Notes under the pieces: model-generated
Databases searched by the model: none
What the model saw: only the letters and a program-made list of their open reading frames with translations
What the model was told of the DNA's origin: nothing
Made by a program: the position numbers and the translations under genes
Shown here: positions 27,219 through 43,669 of the stretch, one piece after another
Numbering within the stretch: position 1 is the stretch's first letter
Layout: each line of letters begins with the position of its first letter
Assembly (NCBI RefSeq): GCF_910589235.1
Contig: NC_060959.1
Span: 4,321,763-4,385,762, forward strand
Source: Vespa crabro
Taxonomy: Eukaryota; Arthropoda; Insecta; Hymenoptera; Vespidae
Length of the DNA: 64,000 nt
Direction: 5' to 3'

Positions 27219-27719
27219 ACGAGCGCGCGAAGCGATCGCTGTGTCAACAGCAGTAATCACCAACGAGATTGTCAAAGACGCGCGTGAAAACAAGAAATAA
27301 AGCGAAAAAGACGAATGTGACGAATTAATCGACAAGGAAGAAGGAAATGCATTGATGTTTAAATAAATGGATGGATGGAAAGATGGATGGATGGATGGAT
27401 GGATGGATGGATGGATGGATGGATGGATGGATGGATGGATGGGTGGGTGGGTGGGTGGATGGACGGACGGTCGAACGAATAGAAAGAGGGAGGAGTGGGG
27501 GAGGAGAAAAAGAATCGTGCGTGCGACCACCGAGTTACAATGCGCATGAGAAAAAGTCTTCGTATGAAAGAATCGTCGCAGAGGACGTTCTATGAGATTA
27601 CCTGATCCATAGTGGGACCTTTTCGTCGCGCCATCCTCCGCGTCGCAGTCGAGCGGTCGCTTTCTGGAGTCTGCGATCTCTGGGGAGGGACACGTCTCCA
27701 TTCCTGAATCGGCGGCCAT
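23566..27719 (-). CDS. ps: Nova/pasilla KH-domain splicing regulator
   Basis: A nuclear RNA-binding protein that binds clustered YCAY motifs and controls alternative splicing. Five coding exons on the minus strand: 27719-27602, 25352-25206, 25109-24952, 24864-24513 and 24335-23566, all GT-AG with matching phases (514 residues). Exon 1 encodes DSRKRPLDCDAEDGATKR, the basic bipartite signal seen at the same place in vertebrate Nova. KH1 (residues about 45-112) and KH2 (about 142-208) each carry GKGG; KH3 (about 427-497) carries GPGG and ends the protein. The linker before KH3 is rich in N, S, T and A. The start at 27719 is the first in-frame ATG and sits in a good context (accaagATGG); the frame upstream is open but has only a GTG. 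Intron 1 is 2.2 kb and repeat-filled. Further alternative exons may exist. Confidence 0.95.
26032..26044 (-). CDS. ps: possible alternative first coding exon of pasilla
   Basis: On the minus strand an ATG at 26044 reads M-W-R-I-G and runs into a near-perfect donor (ATCG|gtgagt). The exon ends in phase 1, exactly the phase needed to join the exon that opens KH1 at 25352. The resulting protein would begin five residues before the KH1 region and lack the basic nuclear localisation segment encoded by the main first exon. It lies in a CpG-rich island that could be a promoter. No transcript evidence is available to me. Confidence 0.35.
27367..27455. repeat. (GATG)n tetranucleotide repeat
   Basis: About 19 tandem atgg units shading into ggtg units, inside pasilla intron 1. 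Both strands give repetitive WMDG or IHPS ORFs that are artefacts. Confidence 0.95.
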
Positions 27720-27818
27720 CTTGGTTCGGTCGTTCAGCGCAGCGCACACACCAGGTTACTACACTAGACACACACACACGCACAGCAAATAGGAAAAGAT
27801 GGAGGGAAGGAGAAAGAC

Positions 27819-27852
<34 letters not shown>

Positions 27853-28340
27853 GGAGAGAGAGAGAAGCAAGAGCGATAGAGCGACGGGAACGGTGCACTC
27901 TTCCAATCGCGAAGAGTAGTAGAAAGGAAAGAGAGAGAGAGAGAAAGAAAGAAATACAGATATATGTACGAGAGATAGAGAGAGAAAGAGAGACGTCTAT
28001 CGACGAGGGGGGCCAGGTGTCGTGGGTTGAGCGACGAGCGGTCAGCCAGAGGAGCTACCACCACTCACGATTTTTTCTAATGAATCGAATCGGACGAACG
28101 AATATACGAACGGACGAATGTACGCACGAGCACGAGCTTACTGATGGATTTTTAAGGTGACGGATGGGAGACGTACCGCGGACGTACGCACGCACCGTAC
28201 GAACGAACGAACAAATGACACACGCTCGCGGGCTGCCGCGTCTCACTGGCAACTGCTCGCGCGCGGCTCCCTTGCCAACCAGCTGGTTTGATATCCGATG
28301 GTGCGTGCTTCGGCTCTCGCGTTCCTCTCTCAAGCGCGCG
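27720..28340 (-). promoter_or_regulatory. ps: probable main promoter and 5' UTR of pasilla
   Basis: CpG-rich sequence upstream of the main ATG on the minus strand, full of GAGAG tracts (27815-27865, 27930-27950, 27975-27995), the motif of GAGA-type factors at paused insect promoters. A YY1/Pho-like aagATGGCcgcc overlaps the start codon. The exact start site is not visible. Confidence 0.45.
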
Positions 28341-31300
28341 CACCATCTTTCTCTCTCTCTCTCTCTCTTTCTCTTTCTATTCCCCTCTACTCTCTAGTCT
28401 GCATCTCTGTCTCTCTCTTTCTTTCTCTCGCACGCCATTCGGTACGACCCAAGCACCAGAGGCGCCTCTCTCTTTCCCACCGTGCAGACCTCGCGGGCTT
28501 TCTTCGTGTAGGGCCGTAATATCCTACTTTGGTACCCTAACCTGTACGACGCTCTGTTTCCGGACAGTATCGTATCCTTCTTGTACATTGAACGTCTATA
28601 TTTTTTCGATTTCCCGAAGCAAAGGTCGCGCCAAATCGACGATAAAATATCGTTAGACGATATCTCGCATACATTACAAATGGGTTAAGCACATCGAAGA
28701 CACGATAAACATAAGATAACTGGTAAGAACTTAAAAGTAGGTCGTCGATTTAGGAACGAAACATCGAATGATGACCTAATAAAATTTAGAATAATCGAAT
28801 GTCATGAGCAATAGTTAGATCGAATTGACCGATCTCGAAGGCGATAATTTCCCTTCTCTTTCGACATCACCGTTCCCTTCTCATTTAATTACTTGAGTTT
28901 AAATACGTGCTAGCGGGAAATTTGTATTTATTCGAACGAAACGAATTTCGGTCGCGTTGCGTCTAAGGTGGAACAACGTGAGTCACTATTGTGTTTTAAT
29001 TTTTGCTCTACTTTTTCGATCTCGTAAGATTAGAGCCACGTATTACAATGGAAAAAATATTCGATATAAAACGAGAACGATATATGTTTATATATTTTTA
29101 TTCGATGGAACAATTTTAAAATCATTATTCTCGAGTACTAATATCGTTCGTAAAAGTGTATAAATAAATAAATAAGTAAAGAAGGGAAAGAACAGTTAAG
29201 TAATAATTAACCTAATAAATATAGGCAGAGCTTAGTTATACAAAAAAATGTGCATTTATATTTTAAATTAAACAGTAATGGTGTTGGTTGCATGCAATTA
29301 TCTATATTGTATATTAAACAAATGTTCATGTGTTAACTATAGTTGCATAAATGTTCTTCCGGCGGATCAATTCGGACGAGCAGTCATGTAAGTTAATGAT
29401 GCGTTACGTGGCAATGGTTTAAATGCAAACGATTAAAGTAAAGAAAAAACAAAATCGCTTATGTTTTAAAAAACATTTCGGAATGTATGTATTGTCTATC
29501 GTGGTCGATGTTTCAATTGATTGCACAATGGCTCGTGATAAATATTAAACATATATATACTATGCGTAAATAAAGGATAGAGAAAGGAAGAAAAAAAGAG
29601 GGAGAGAGAGAGAGAGAAAGAGAGAGAGAGGAAAAGAGGAAAAGACTGTATCTGCATCTGCATTTGCATTTCCGATAGCTTTGGCCTTACAAGGTCATTA
29701 GTGTCGTTTTAACGACATCAAATAGCTTCCTATATCGACGATCGCATGCGTTTATAGATAAACAAATAGACACGATTGACTTTATATCGGACATTGTTAA
29801 GACGCAATCGTTAAACTACGTATCTTTTTATTGCCACTGACATTCGTTGATATCTTGCGAGATTATGGCACGATAGTTTTTTAACGCTGCAACACTTATT
29901 AACACGTCTACAAGTTCGCCTTCGAATCATGCAACGACCGTTCTTGAAACATCGTGCCGAAGTTCCGTTGTATGTGGGAAAGTACGTCATGACTATTATC
30001 GATGTTTTAGTAAATACCGATTAACGGGAAATTACTATAGACTATACTTTGGTTATCTCTCTTTTAGTGCTATTAGAAATATTGTATACAACGTAGTATA
30101 CGATAAGTTCAAAATATATTATAACTTATCCGAGAATATTTATCTTCGTAGAACGTTTTTTATAATTTCAATACGAAATTACAAATATCCGTCATTGCTA
30201 AATTTTGAAATACTTGTATTGGAAAAGATGTTTACACAGATGTAGGAATAGTTCTATCGTTTAAACCTTTATGAAGATCGTGTTATTTTACAAACGAATG
30301 ATTGTTGTTGTATTAAACAGAAAAAAGATTATATTAAAATAATTATACGTAAATATGTAAACCGTTTGATTGAATAAAATAAACAATTTCTTTTATCTTC
30401 CGAGTTCGATGATTGTTTAGTCTTTAGTATATTAAAAAATATATATAAAAAAAGATACAACATTTATATTTGAAAACTAGCCACTTGGAGGAAGGCGATG
30501 CAGGCTAATGCGTCATTTCCTAACATTGATTACGTGCACGTTCCGATTCGACGGGATCCTAGCGTAGGGAAGGGACATCATTGACTTTAGTCACTGCTAA
30601 ACGGACCTTTTCCATCGTGGTTGAACCGGAGGGTTGGCCTTATAACCCAAGCATATAAATCATTGTATAATAAATTACTATAGTCTTATAAGTTTTATCT
30701 ATCATTTAGTAGTTTAACGAATGTCACGAGACGAAAAGCTTTAATACGGATCGAAAAAACGAAAGGCCCAAGTTAATCATGATACATTCCGATAATAAAG
30801 ACGACGCATGTTCGTTATCAGAAAAAAAGATTTTCATTACTTTGTCAACTATAAAAACAATATATATATATATATATATATATCTTTGGACATCACACAA
30901 AGTCCAGGGAGCGCGAGTTTCGTGAAAAACCAAGCGAAAGAAAGAATAACACAACGTATGTATTTACATAGATACATATTTTTGGGTCGCAATCGTGTGT
31001 GTCGCAATGCCGTTGCTCGTCTCAAGCGCACGATTGCGACGAATCGACTTGGAATCGACGGCTACAACAGAGAGAGCTTCATCGAGTCGACGACGGGTCG
31101 CAAATCTTGACGGCTCGACCGAGTTGCCACGATGGTGATACGAGAGAAACATTTTGATGAGAACATTCTTTTCGTATACATAGTTTTATCCTTCGCGGTA
31201 GAATAGTAAACTTCGTTCTTTGTCGTTTCTCGATTGTATTTGTCTCATAAAAAGAAAAAAGAAAAATTCCATATACGTATCTACCGTGTGCGTGTGTGCA

Positions 31301-31587
31301 TTATTATGTTGTATTTAAATGAAGAGAAAAAAGATATCTTATCGTTTCAACGACGTTTTATATAGAATGTGTCGTGTGATCGTAAAGAAAAGAAAAAAAC
31401 AAAAGAAAAAAACTAAAAAAAGAAAAGAAGAAAAAGGGAAAGATAATATAAAAAGAAAGATAAATAAAGAAAGACAAAATGTTTATATTTGTACGTGAAC
31501 CAATCGTGGGTAAATTGTTCCTACTGTACGGATGCACCGTAAGTGCAACGTGCGCAACTATAAGTTACCGCAGCGCGCATACATAAG

Positions 31588-31599
31588 CGCGCATGCGCA
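31588..31599. promoter_or_regulatory. NRF1/Ewg-type palindromic site
   Basis: The sequence cgcgcatgcgca fits the NRF1 consensus YGCGCAYGCGCR exactly. It lies in a small CpG-containing patch followed by a run of cgactc hexamers (31605-31650). In insects the NRF1 homologue is Erect wing. A weaker relative (agcgcatgcgta) occurs near 34250, about 400 bp before MOCS2A. Which gene, if any, it serves is unknown. Confidence 0.4.
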
Positions 31600-31956
31600 T
31601 GATCCTCGACTCTGATTCCAATTCCGACTCCGACTCCGACACTACGACTCTTCACCTGCGCGATTAAATCCGTTCATCCAAAGTTTTTTTCGCATTCACT
31701 GCTAATATTTCGGCTCTTTCGCCTCCAAAAACTCGCACCATTATTTTGCTTCGCTCTTTTCGAATTAGTGCAAACTTATTTATATATTTGTACGTTTTTT
31801 ATTTTCACGGGTCGGAGAGTTGCATCTTAGAGTTCGATTTTCTTCGACCGTTCTTTTTATCGACAAACAATGTTTTCTATTATTCACCGGAAGTTACGTA
31901 ATACGATGAACGCACAAGTTGAGAACAGAGAAAATAAGGGGTTAACATTTCAAAAG

Positions 31957-32009
<53 letters not shown>

Positions 32010-32632
32010 AATAGAGTAATAAACGGAAAGGGGAGGAAGAAAGAAAAAGAAAAAAAAAGAACGAAAGAAAATCTTTTGGCCTTTTGAATCCACGTGCACG
32101 TTTGGCTATTAATCTTGGAATTTTTCCTCCGTTACGTCACATATTCCAGTAGTATTCGTGGAACGAACATCTTTAGATATACGCGTATAATAAGAGAGAT
32201 GTGACTACCGCGAACCGGTTTAATATATGACGAATATCTGATTTTGATCATCCTTTTAATGCATTCTTTCGTTTAGCAATAAGGTAAAAGTGTGATTAAA
32301 CTATCTTTGGCGTATTAAAAATCGTTCTCATAGGTTTCAGAATCTCGTTCGTATTCCTTTTTAAACTAAATTTATACTAAAGCGATATATATATATATAT
32401 ATATATATACACGCGCGGTAGAACTTTGAACGTGCACGTGTATTGTGTTGCACGCACGACGAATATGTTCGAATGCATATCCCAAGGCCGTTGGACGCTG
32501 TGACATACTGTAGCAGAGTTAGTGCAGTATCCATAAAATCTCGGTGCCGTGTGTCCTTCGTTACAAATTATCTCGACGTTCTCGTACTGACAAAAGGAGA
32601 TTGCGTCCATAGAGATTTTCTTATTGCGTTGG

Positions 32633-32665
<33 letters not shown>

Positions 32666-32726
32666 ACATGTATATATATATATGTATATTTATATACATT
32701 ATATATATACATGTATATTTATATAC

Positions 32727-32767
<41 letters not shown>

Positions 32768-33364
32768 ACATTTGTCTCTCTAAATTTTTTATCTTAAGAA
32801 GGTGCACTGCAACGTATTGTACGTATCCCATCTTCTTACGTTATGAAAAGAACATATCGTTGAATACGCTCCTGCGGAAGTTATACCCAAATCAATTTTG
32901 ACCTATATACGGTGCAGCAGCAGTGTGGCCTGTCGATTACAGCTTGGCTCGACTTTAAATCACTTTTCTAATGAATTTTTATAAGTAAACAAACGGGGAT
33001 TTTAAAATATTTTATACCTTGATGCTTTGATTGTTGGTCAATACAAACGAACCTATCGTTTCATGGACGTGTACTAACGTAGAATGTCGATATCATTTTC
33101 TCACTCTCTCATTCTTCTTCTTCTTCTTTGTTAGGACATATGTGTGAGTGTACGTGTGTATTTGTGTGTGTATTTAGAACACTGTGATTCCTTGCCTCAC
33201 CGTTCTCATTTTTCTCAGCTGACCTTAATTTAGTATAGGGTGTTTAAAGATCAACGATGCGCTATATTTTTTGTGTTCTTTTTATTTTTTTATTTTTATA
33301 TGTATAAGTCTTTTTTATTTTAATTATATCGCAATGTAATGAGGAAAAAAGGTTGATCGTGAAA

Positions 33365-33464
33365 AAGAGAGAGAGAGAGAAAGAAAGAGAGAAAGAAAGA
33401 AAGAGAGAGAGAAAGAGAGAGAGAGAGGAAGAGAGAGAGAGAGAAAGAGAGAGGAAGAGAGAGA

Positions 33465-33509
<45 letters not shown>
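33365..33509. repeat. (GA)n microsatellite
   Basis: About 145 bp of GA with AAAGA and GGAAGA interruptions, ending in a pure (GA)n run. Confidence 0.95.
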
Positions 33510-33511
<2 letters not shown>

Positions 33512-34661
33512 AAGATAGAGTATAAGAATGCTCGCGTTCTTACACCGATATTACTCGTTTACACGTAATGAATCCTTAAGCTGTCACACCCTTAAATAGC
33601 TGTTATATATAAAATACGATAATTTCATATTATTAGTGTAATAAATACTGCACATTTGAATCAATATCATAAAATAAAAAAAAACATTTTGTATCTATAA
33701 TATTTGAATAATATTCATATTGAATAATATTCTTTTCTTTATTTATTTAAATAAACTGATCTGAAGATCTGATAGTCTGTTATACTTTATTTTGAGAGTT
33801 AACCTTTATAACGTGTTAATCGATTACCGAGATTTTGATAATTATTTATGTTCGAGTCTGCTCTACTTATTCTTCCGTAAAAAATTCAATTTATATATAC
33901 ATATATATATTTATTTATTTATACACATATTAACTGATTTTAATGTTACATTATTACTAGGAAAATAAAACAAGATGAAAAGTAACTTATTGTCGTAACT
34001 TTTTTTTTAGCGATGATGTAGTCGTTTCGAATAAGTCTTATTCATGAAATTATATTTACATCTTTAAATATATATTAGTAATCATATTATTATTGTGTAA
34101 TAGACGAAAGAAGATATGTAAGATATTTTATAAAATATATTCTCTATCATAATTCATATTTGTGTGTGATTATTAAATCAAAAATTGTTTTACTATTTTT
34201 CTGCGCCCTTCTTATAACGATGTGAATTTAGCCACAAATGGTCTTACTAAGCGCATGCGTAATGATAAGCAACGTTTCAAAATGTCTACTATTATCGAGA
34301 ATTTTTTACATTTTCATTGTTCTTCTATTAACAGTATTCTTTTCCTTTACAATGATATTATGAGAAATATAATAATAGTGTAATAATAATGAATAAATCA
34401 GGTGTATGTGAAATTCATTAGACAAAAAATCTTATAATAATTTATTTAAATGTCCCATTAGATAACTAATGAAAGTTAAATAAGAAGTTTGACATAACTT
34501 CTACAGCTTGTAAAAAAAGCAGGATAATCTCTAAGTACTGGCACGTGATTACGTGAGGAGTCATTAATTACATAACGTCAGTTGATAAATTTAAAGAGTA
34601 TGTATATGTGATGAAAAATTTAAACAACTAGTAGGTTTGTAAGAAACTGCCTTATACTATA

Positions 34662-34998
34662 ATGGACGCAAATCCTGAACAGGTGGAAATAAAAATATTG
34701 TTTTTCGCGAAAGCACGTGAATTGACAGGACTCAAGGAATGTAAAATTATTGTCCCAAGAAAATTATCTTACACAGAACTTTTGGATACAATAGTAGCAT
34801 CATTTCATTTTGAAAATATACGTGATACACTAATACTAGCTGTGAACGAGGAATTTGTTTCTCAAGATTCTATTTTAGAATTATCAGAGAAAAACGAAAT
34901 TGCTGTCATTCCACCACTTAGTGGAGGTTTCTTCATTGCTTATTATTTACAACATGCTATTAACATATAATTTAAAAACTCTGTTTTACTTTTAGGTT
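34662..34998 (+). CDS. Mocs2A: molybdopterin synthase small subunit MOCS2A
   Basis: A ThiS/MoaD-like sulfur carrier that is thiocarboxylated at its C-terminal glycine and donates sulfur to make molybdopterin, in the cytosol with MOCS2B. The frame from the ATG at 34662 matches the family throughout and reaches ...AVIPPLSGG. Unspliced, it would run on for 13 more codons to a stop at 34970 and bury the essential Gly-Gly. Splicing 34926 to 34996 (69-nt intron, donor gtttct, acceptor ttttag) rebuilds the last Gly codon and puts TAA directly after it (stop 34998-35000), giving 89 residues against 88 in human. The donor is weak apart from its GT, but it is the only one that gives the correct end. 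It shares a transcript with MOCS2B, whose ATG starts one nucleotide after the stop. Confidence 0.9.
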
Positions 34999-35001
34999 AA
35001 C

Positions 35002-36931
35002 ATGGGTACTGGAAAAGATTTTGTCAGGTTAGAACAGAAAGTATTAAATGTTGGAGAAATAGTTAATTTAATAGTTTCGCCTAAATGTGGTGCAATATCT
35101 ACTTTCGTAGGAACTACGCGTGATAATTTTGAAAATAAAAAGGTATTTCTTTTAAATATTTAGGTTATTATATATATTATAATTAAAATTAAGTAATCAA
35201 TTTATGTTTTAGGTTATAAAACTAGAGTATGAAGCTTATGAACCTATGGCATTAAAAGAAATGAATAATATATGTGCTAAAATACGTTCACAATGGAATA
35301 TAGAGCATATCGCTATATATCATCGTCTTGGCGAAGTACCAGTGACTGAAGCTAGTGTGGTTATAGCAGTTTCTTCTCCTCATAGACAAGAATCGCTTAG
35401 AGCTGTAGAATATGCTATTAATACATTGAAAGCCTCAGTTCCTATATGGAAGAAAGAGATATATGATATTGAAGAGCCTAAATGGAAGGAAAATAAAGAA
35501 TGTATCTGGTCTAATAGTAAATAATTCTTTAATGTTATTTAATTTTTATATATTTTAACATGTGTAAAATATTTCATTATAAAATATGCTTCCAACAAAA
35601 TACAATTTATGGGAACTTTTTGTTATTATGATGAAATGGGAATATAGATAGTAATATAATTTTCCTAATATTCATATTTTATATTTGGCATAATAAGCTA
35701 ATGTTAAGGGGCATAAAGTATAAATTTTCATAAATATTTACAATGTTTTGTTAAATATTATTGTTTCTCTTTTAATAAATATTTTATTAGAAAGTTAGTG
35801 TATATTTTTTGTAATTATAGTGACAAAATAAATTAATTATAAAAATTGAATTACTAATGTTTGCTATAATTTTTTTCTACAGATACTGTTGTATGTAATG
35901 AAACAATAGAAAAATGGAAGGATTCGTCTAAAAGTTCATGTTCAAATGAAAAAGGTTCTTTGGAAGATGTAGAAATGCCAGTAGAAGAGCCTGTTTTATT
36001 TGATCCAAACCTTGTACAAATTAGAGCAAGCTCAGATGAACTTAAACATAGAATAGAATCTTTCATTCAAAGAAAACGTCAACAAGTGAATTTAGTAAAC
36101 GTACAAGAATTCTGTTGTTACAGGTTGGAATATAATAAAATATTTAATTAAAATTTCTTAAAATATCAATGTATTTTTGAACATTTTAAATTTAATAATG
36201 TTCATTTATATTACAGAGAGCAGTGTAATGAAAAACAAAATTCTTGTGCAAGAGTGGATGCTATTTTGATTAGAAGAAAAGATTCTAAAAGTCATGTTAA
36301 AGGTAGAATATATTAATATGAAACAATACTAATATATATAAGGGAGTCTCTAGAACGACTATTGTTAATTCATGTATATATGCTTTCAGTACATAGGGTA
36401 TTGAATGCATGGGGACCTCAAACGGTTGACCAATCAAGTCTACATAAAGCTACTAATCATACGACAAACCAGAGCAATAATAACTACTCTTCCGTATTAG
36501 ACGACCGAATATCTACTGCTGAAAAAATGTTAGGCATAATAAAGCCTGTTTCTCGAGATATCTATGAAAGACTTAAAAATATCGAAAATAGGATATTATT
36601 TTTAGAAGGAGTATCTCCAGAGTATAAAGATTTTTGGGTAAGTAGAATAAACTATGTGTAGTGATTAAATATTATATACTCATTGTATGATTATAGGTAA
36701 CAGAGGATATAGACAATTTAACACAGAATATGAAACCAGTCAGAAAAAGGGTAAATATTTCTCAATCTTATTTTGTATATATTTTTTTCACATACACGTA
36801 CACGCTTTTGTTTAATAATTTATATAAAAGTAACTTATATAAATAATATACAATTGCAGACATATTCTATGGCGGAACTCGATTCAAAATTGCACGAATT
36901 AGAAAATAAGTATGCAAAAACAATAAAATAA
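35002..36931 (+). CDS. Mocs2B: molybdopterin synthase large subunit fused to an MBIP-like domain
   Basis: Seven exons: 35002-35142, 35213-35516, 35883-36123, 36217-36302, 36390-36637, 36697-36750 and 36860-36931 (381 residues, phases all consistent). Residues 1-148 are a MoaE domain: CGAISTFVGTTRDNF, HRLGEVPVTEASVVIAVSSP, and the active-site lysine region LKASVPIWKKE. Residues about 149-381 resemble MBIP, including ISTAEKMLGIIKPVSRDIYE and RILFLEGVSPEY, and end in a short charged helix. In Drosophila the MoaE protein is a similar fusion and sits in the ATAC histone acetyltransferase complex, so a double role is likely. If the intron after 35516 is kept, translation stops at 35524 and yields MoaE alone; AATAAA signals at 35774 and 35827 in that intron could end such a transcript. 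Confidence 0.92.
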
Positions 36932-37135
36932 CATTTATGAGATGATCTATATAAAAAAAAAATCGAATTTATTTTATTATTATATTAAATTATACCAATA
37001 AGAAAAATGAAGTATTATTGTTTTCTAAATAAAACGTTTAACATCTTTCTGAATTCATTATTATTAATTAATTCTGAAAAAGAAATAAAAAAACGCATTA
37101 ATCGATAATATGAAAACATCAATCTCTAGACAAGA
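36932..37135 (+). other. 3' UTR of the MOCS2 locus
   Basis: An AATAAA at 37028-37033 lies about 100 nt after the stop codon, a normal distance for a compact insect gene. Confidence 0.55.
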
Positions 37136-37139
37136 GCAA

Positions 37140-37373
37140 ATCAAAATTCGCGCTTTTTTTAACGTCAAGCTCCACCTTTCGTCACGTCGCGCACTTTAGT
37201 TCATTAATCAGCTAACAGAGGCAGTCTTCGTCGCGCTGCCATACGGTATGGCCGTAGTTCGTCCAAGTTTTTACCTCGTTCCGAAATAATCCGAAGTGAA
37301 ACGTTCGTAAGGGATGCATCCACCGTTCGGGAATTAGAACATTTTCGTTGTGCTACGGGTCAGCTGATAAGTG
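37140..37373 (+). promoter_or_regulatory. probable promoter and non-coding first exon
   Basis: A balanced, CpG-rich island starts right after the MOCS2 3' UTR and ends in gataagtg|gtaagt, a very strong donor at 37374. No start codon opens a long frame, so it would be a 5' UTR exon on the plus strand. The first plus-strand acceptor linked to a coding start is at 56792 in the TTLL5-like gene, which needs an upstream non-coding exon. Linking the two, over 19 kb, is inference; another downstream gene is possible. Confidence 0.4.
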
Positions 37374-41900
<4,527 letters not shown>

Positions 41901-41933
41901 TGTTTTCGAGGTAGTCCTATGTACTTTTACTCT

Positions 41934-42934
41934 AGTAAATGCTCGTTCACACGACACCGAACCTTATTAATAGGTTAATTTTAAACTCTAAATTCACGAG
42001 ATACATATTTAGACGATATCGATAATTTTGTCGAATCGGTGTCAACCGATTGTAATGTTCACACGTTTAGTTTTTTGACCGTACGTCCCATTCCTACTCC
42101 ACAACATGCTTATGTTTGTTTGAAAAATTGAACATTGATTGGTTCGAATCAATACTGCATCTACCGATGAAGCAATCAAATCGTTCGAATGCTGTTTTTA
42201 CGATATACATATGCACCATTCGTGACCGATTCTTTTGTTTTAATCAAATCATTGCATGCGGTTTCTACTGGCAAAAACAAATGTGAAAAATTGCCAAATA
42301 CACGATTTTATCGTATATACGGTTGACAGTACCTCGTGGAGATATATATATATATATATCTATATATATATATATAGAAAATATCCGCCATTGCATGTAG
42401 TAGACGATAAAATAACCAATTAGAAAAAAAAATCGATTCGGCGTCGTTTGGACGATGAGTTTTTACTGTAAGTTCATATGACATACGTTTTGAACGTATT
42501 TTTAAATTTGAATCGCCTTCGACCGATCGTAATGTTCACACTGTTCGGTTTTTGATCATATGAACACCTCACCCTCTCCGCCTCACGCAACTTTTTTATC
42601 TTTGCTTGAAAAATTGAACATCGACTGGCCCGGATCGATACTACATTTACCGATGGAGTAATAAAACCGTTCAAATGCAGTCATTACGATATATGCGTCA
42701 TTCGTGACTAATTCGCTTTTTTTTTTGTTTATCGAATAAGTGCATGCAGTTTCTATTGGCAAAACCGAATGTCAAAAATTTTTCAATCCATGATTTTATT
42801 GTATACGATTAACACTGTCATATGAACATGTACATATAAAACATATACGTCATTGTAGAAGACGATAAAATAATCAATTAAGAAAAAAGAAAAAAAATTG
42901 ATTCGGTGTCGTGTGAACGAGCTCTTACTGTAAG
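41934..42934. mobile_element. about 1-kb inverted-repeat element with internal duplication
   Basis: Identical 21-bp arms face each other at 41941-41961 (gctcgttcacacgacaccga then a) and 42902-42922, each followed outward by a related agtaa/ttact stretch. A third, degraded copy of the right arm lies at 42436-42472. The interior is two diverged tandem copies with a period of about 462 bp; shared blocks include gatcgtaatgttcacac/gattgtaatgttcacac and gaaaaattgaacat. No transposase frame is present. It reads as a non-autonomous DNA transposon that was duplicated or inserted next to a copy of itself. Family not recognised. Confidence 0.65.
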
Positions 42935-43669
42935 CGTTCGTGGAGCCGGACGTATCTTCGAGCTAGATCACTGTAACTGTGTGATTTCTTGTTCTATTAG
43001 CAATGCGATCTTATTATAAGATCGACCTCTTCGAAAAGAAGGAAAGAAAAAAAGTAAGGGGAGACAAAAAAAAAGAAAGAAAGAAATGAGAAAAACCTTA
43101 CGTTTGATTGAGATATAGAACACAAGATAGAAAGCCTAAAAAAAGGTTATAAAAAGATAAAAAGAAGCTATTGGCTGTCCGTTATCGGGATCCTTCTTAC
43201 GTGTGGAATCAATTACAGTCGATCGAACGGTGGTAATTTTCAAGCTCCAATTTCACGAGTAGATATCTACCTACCTTCTTTCAGGAATCTATCATTTAAG
43301 ATTTTATTTCTTTTACCCTCTTCTCTTGTGCTGATAAGTCACGTTGAGATCAAGAACTCAAAGGGTGATTTACTGATATCCAATTTCTATATATAAGTAT
43401 ACGTATACGTATACATATACATATACACATACACATACACATAAACATAAAAACCTATTCATTTGAAATGGAAGATTATATCGTTTATCGATAATCATTT
43501 GAACCATTCTTATTAACGATTTATACGATTGGTTCGAGTATATTTCTAAAGAGCAGATAAATAATCCTTTTAAATTGAACGACTTTATTCGTTTTAGAAT
43601 GCGTTTGTAGATATTTAACGATTAGACGAATCGTTAACAGTGAGAGGAAAGTTTCAATTTGTAAAGCGA

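Larger units (their letters stand above)
25353..27601 (-). other. pasilla intron 1, CpG- and repeat-rich
   Basis: The left part (to 25.6 kb) is AT-rich; 25.9-27.6 kb is unusually CpG-rich with trinucleotide runs (GGT/GTC type at 26.08-26.2 kb), GA tracts at 26.93-26.96 and 27.18-27.22 kb, and a (GATG)n array at 27.37-27.45 kb. Long ORFs in several frames here (Ser-, Arg- or Pro-rich) come from these repeats. It may hold a second promoter (see the alternative exon at 26044-26032). Confidence 0.6.
28341..34540. other. intergenic region between pasilla and MOCS2
   Basis: No coding exon supported. Contents: CT runs near 28350-28430; a balanced patch at 30480-30650; (TA)n at 30860-30880, 31959-32006 and 32386-32408; an NRF1-type motif at 31588-31599; TA/CATA arrays at 32665-32765; and a GA-rich tract at 33365-33509. 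The rest is AT-rich. Confidence 0.5.

Noticed and set aside
29351..29387. ATG followed by 12 codons and a gtaagt donor, as a first coding exon
   Set aside because: Plausible in form, but no matching acceptor or downstream coding exon on the plus strand could be tied to it; MOCS2A has its own start.
34927..34970. MOCS2A with a 13-residue tail
   Set aside because: The tail would hide the essential C-terminal Gly-Gly; a 69-nt intron explains the sequence better.
42474..42674. 66-codon minus-strand ORF
   Set aside because: It lies in one copy of the duplicated inverted-repeat element and is not open in the sister copy; composition is not protein-like.
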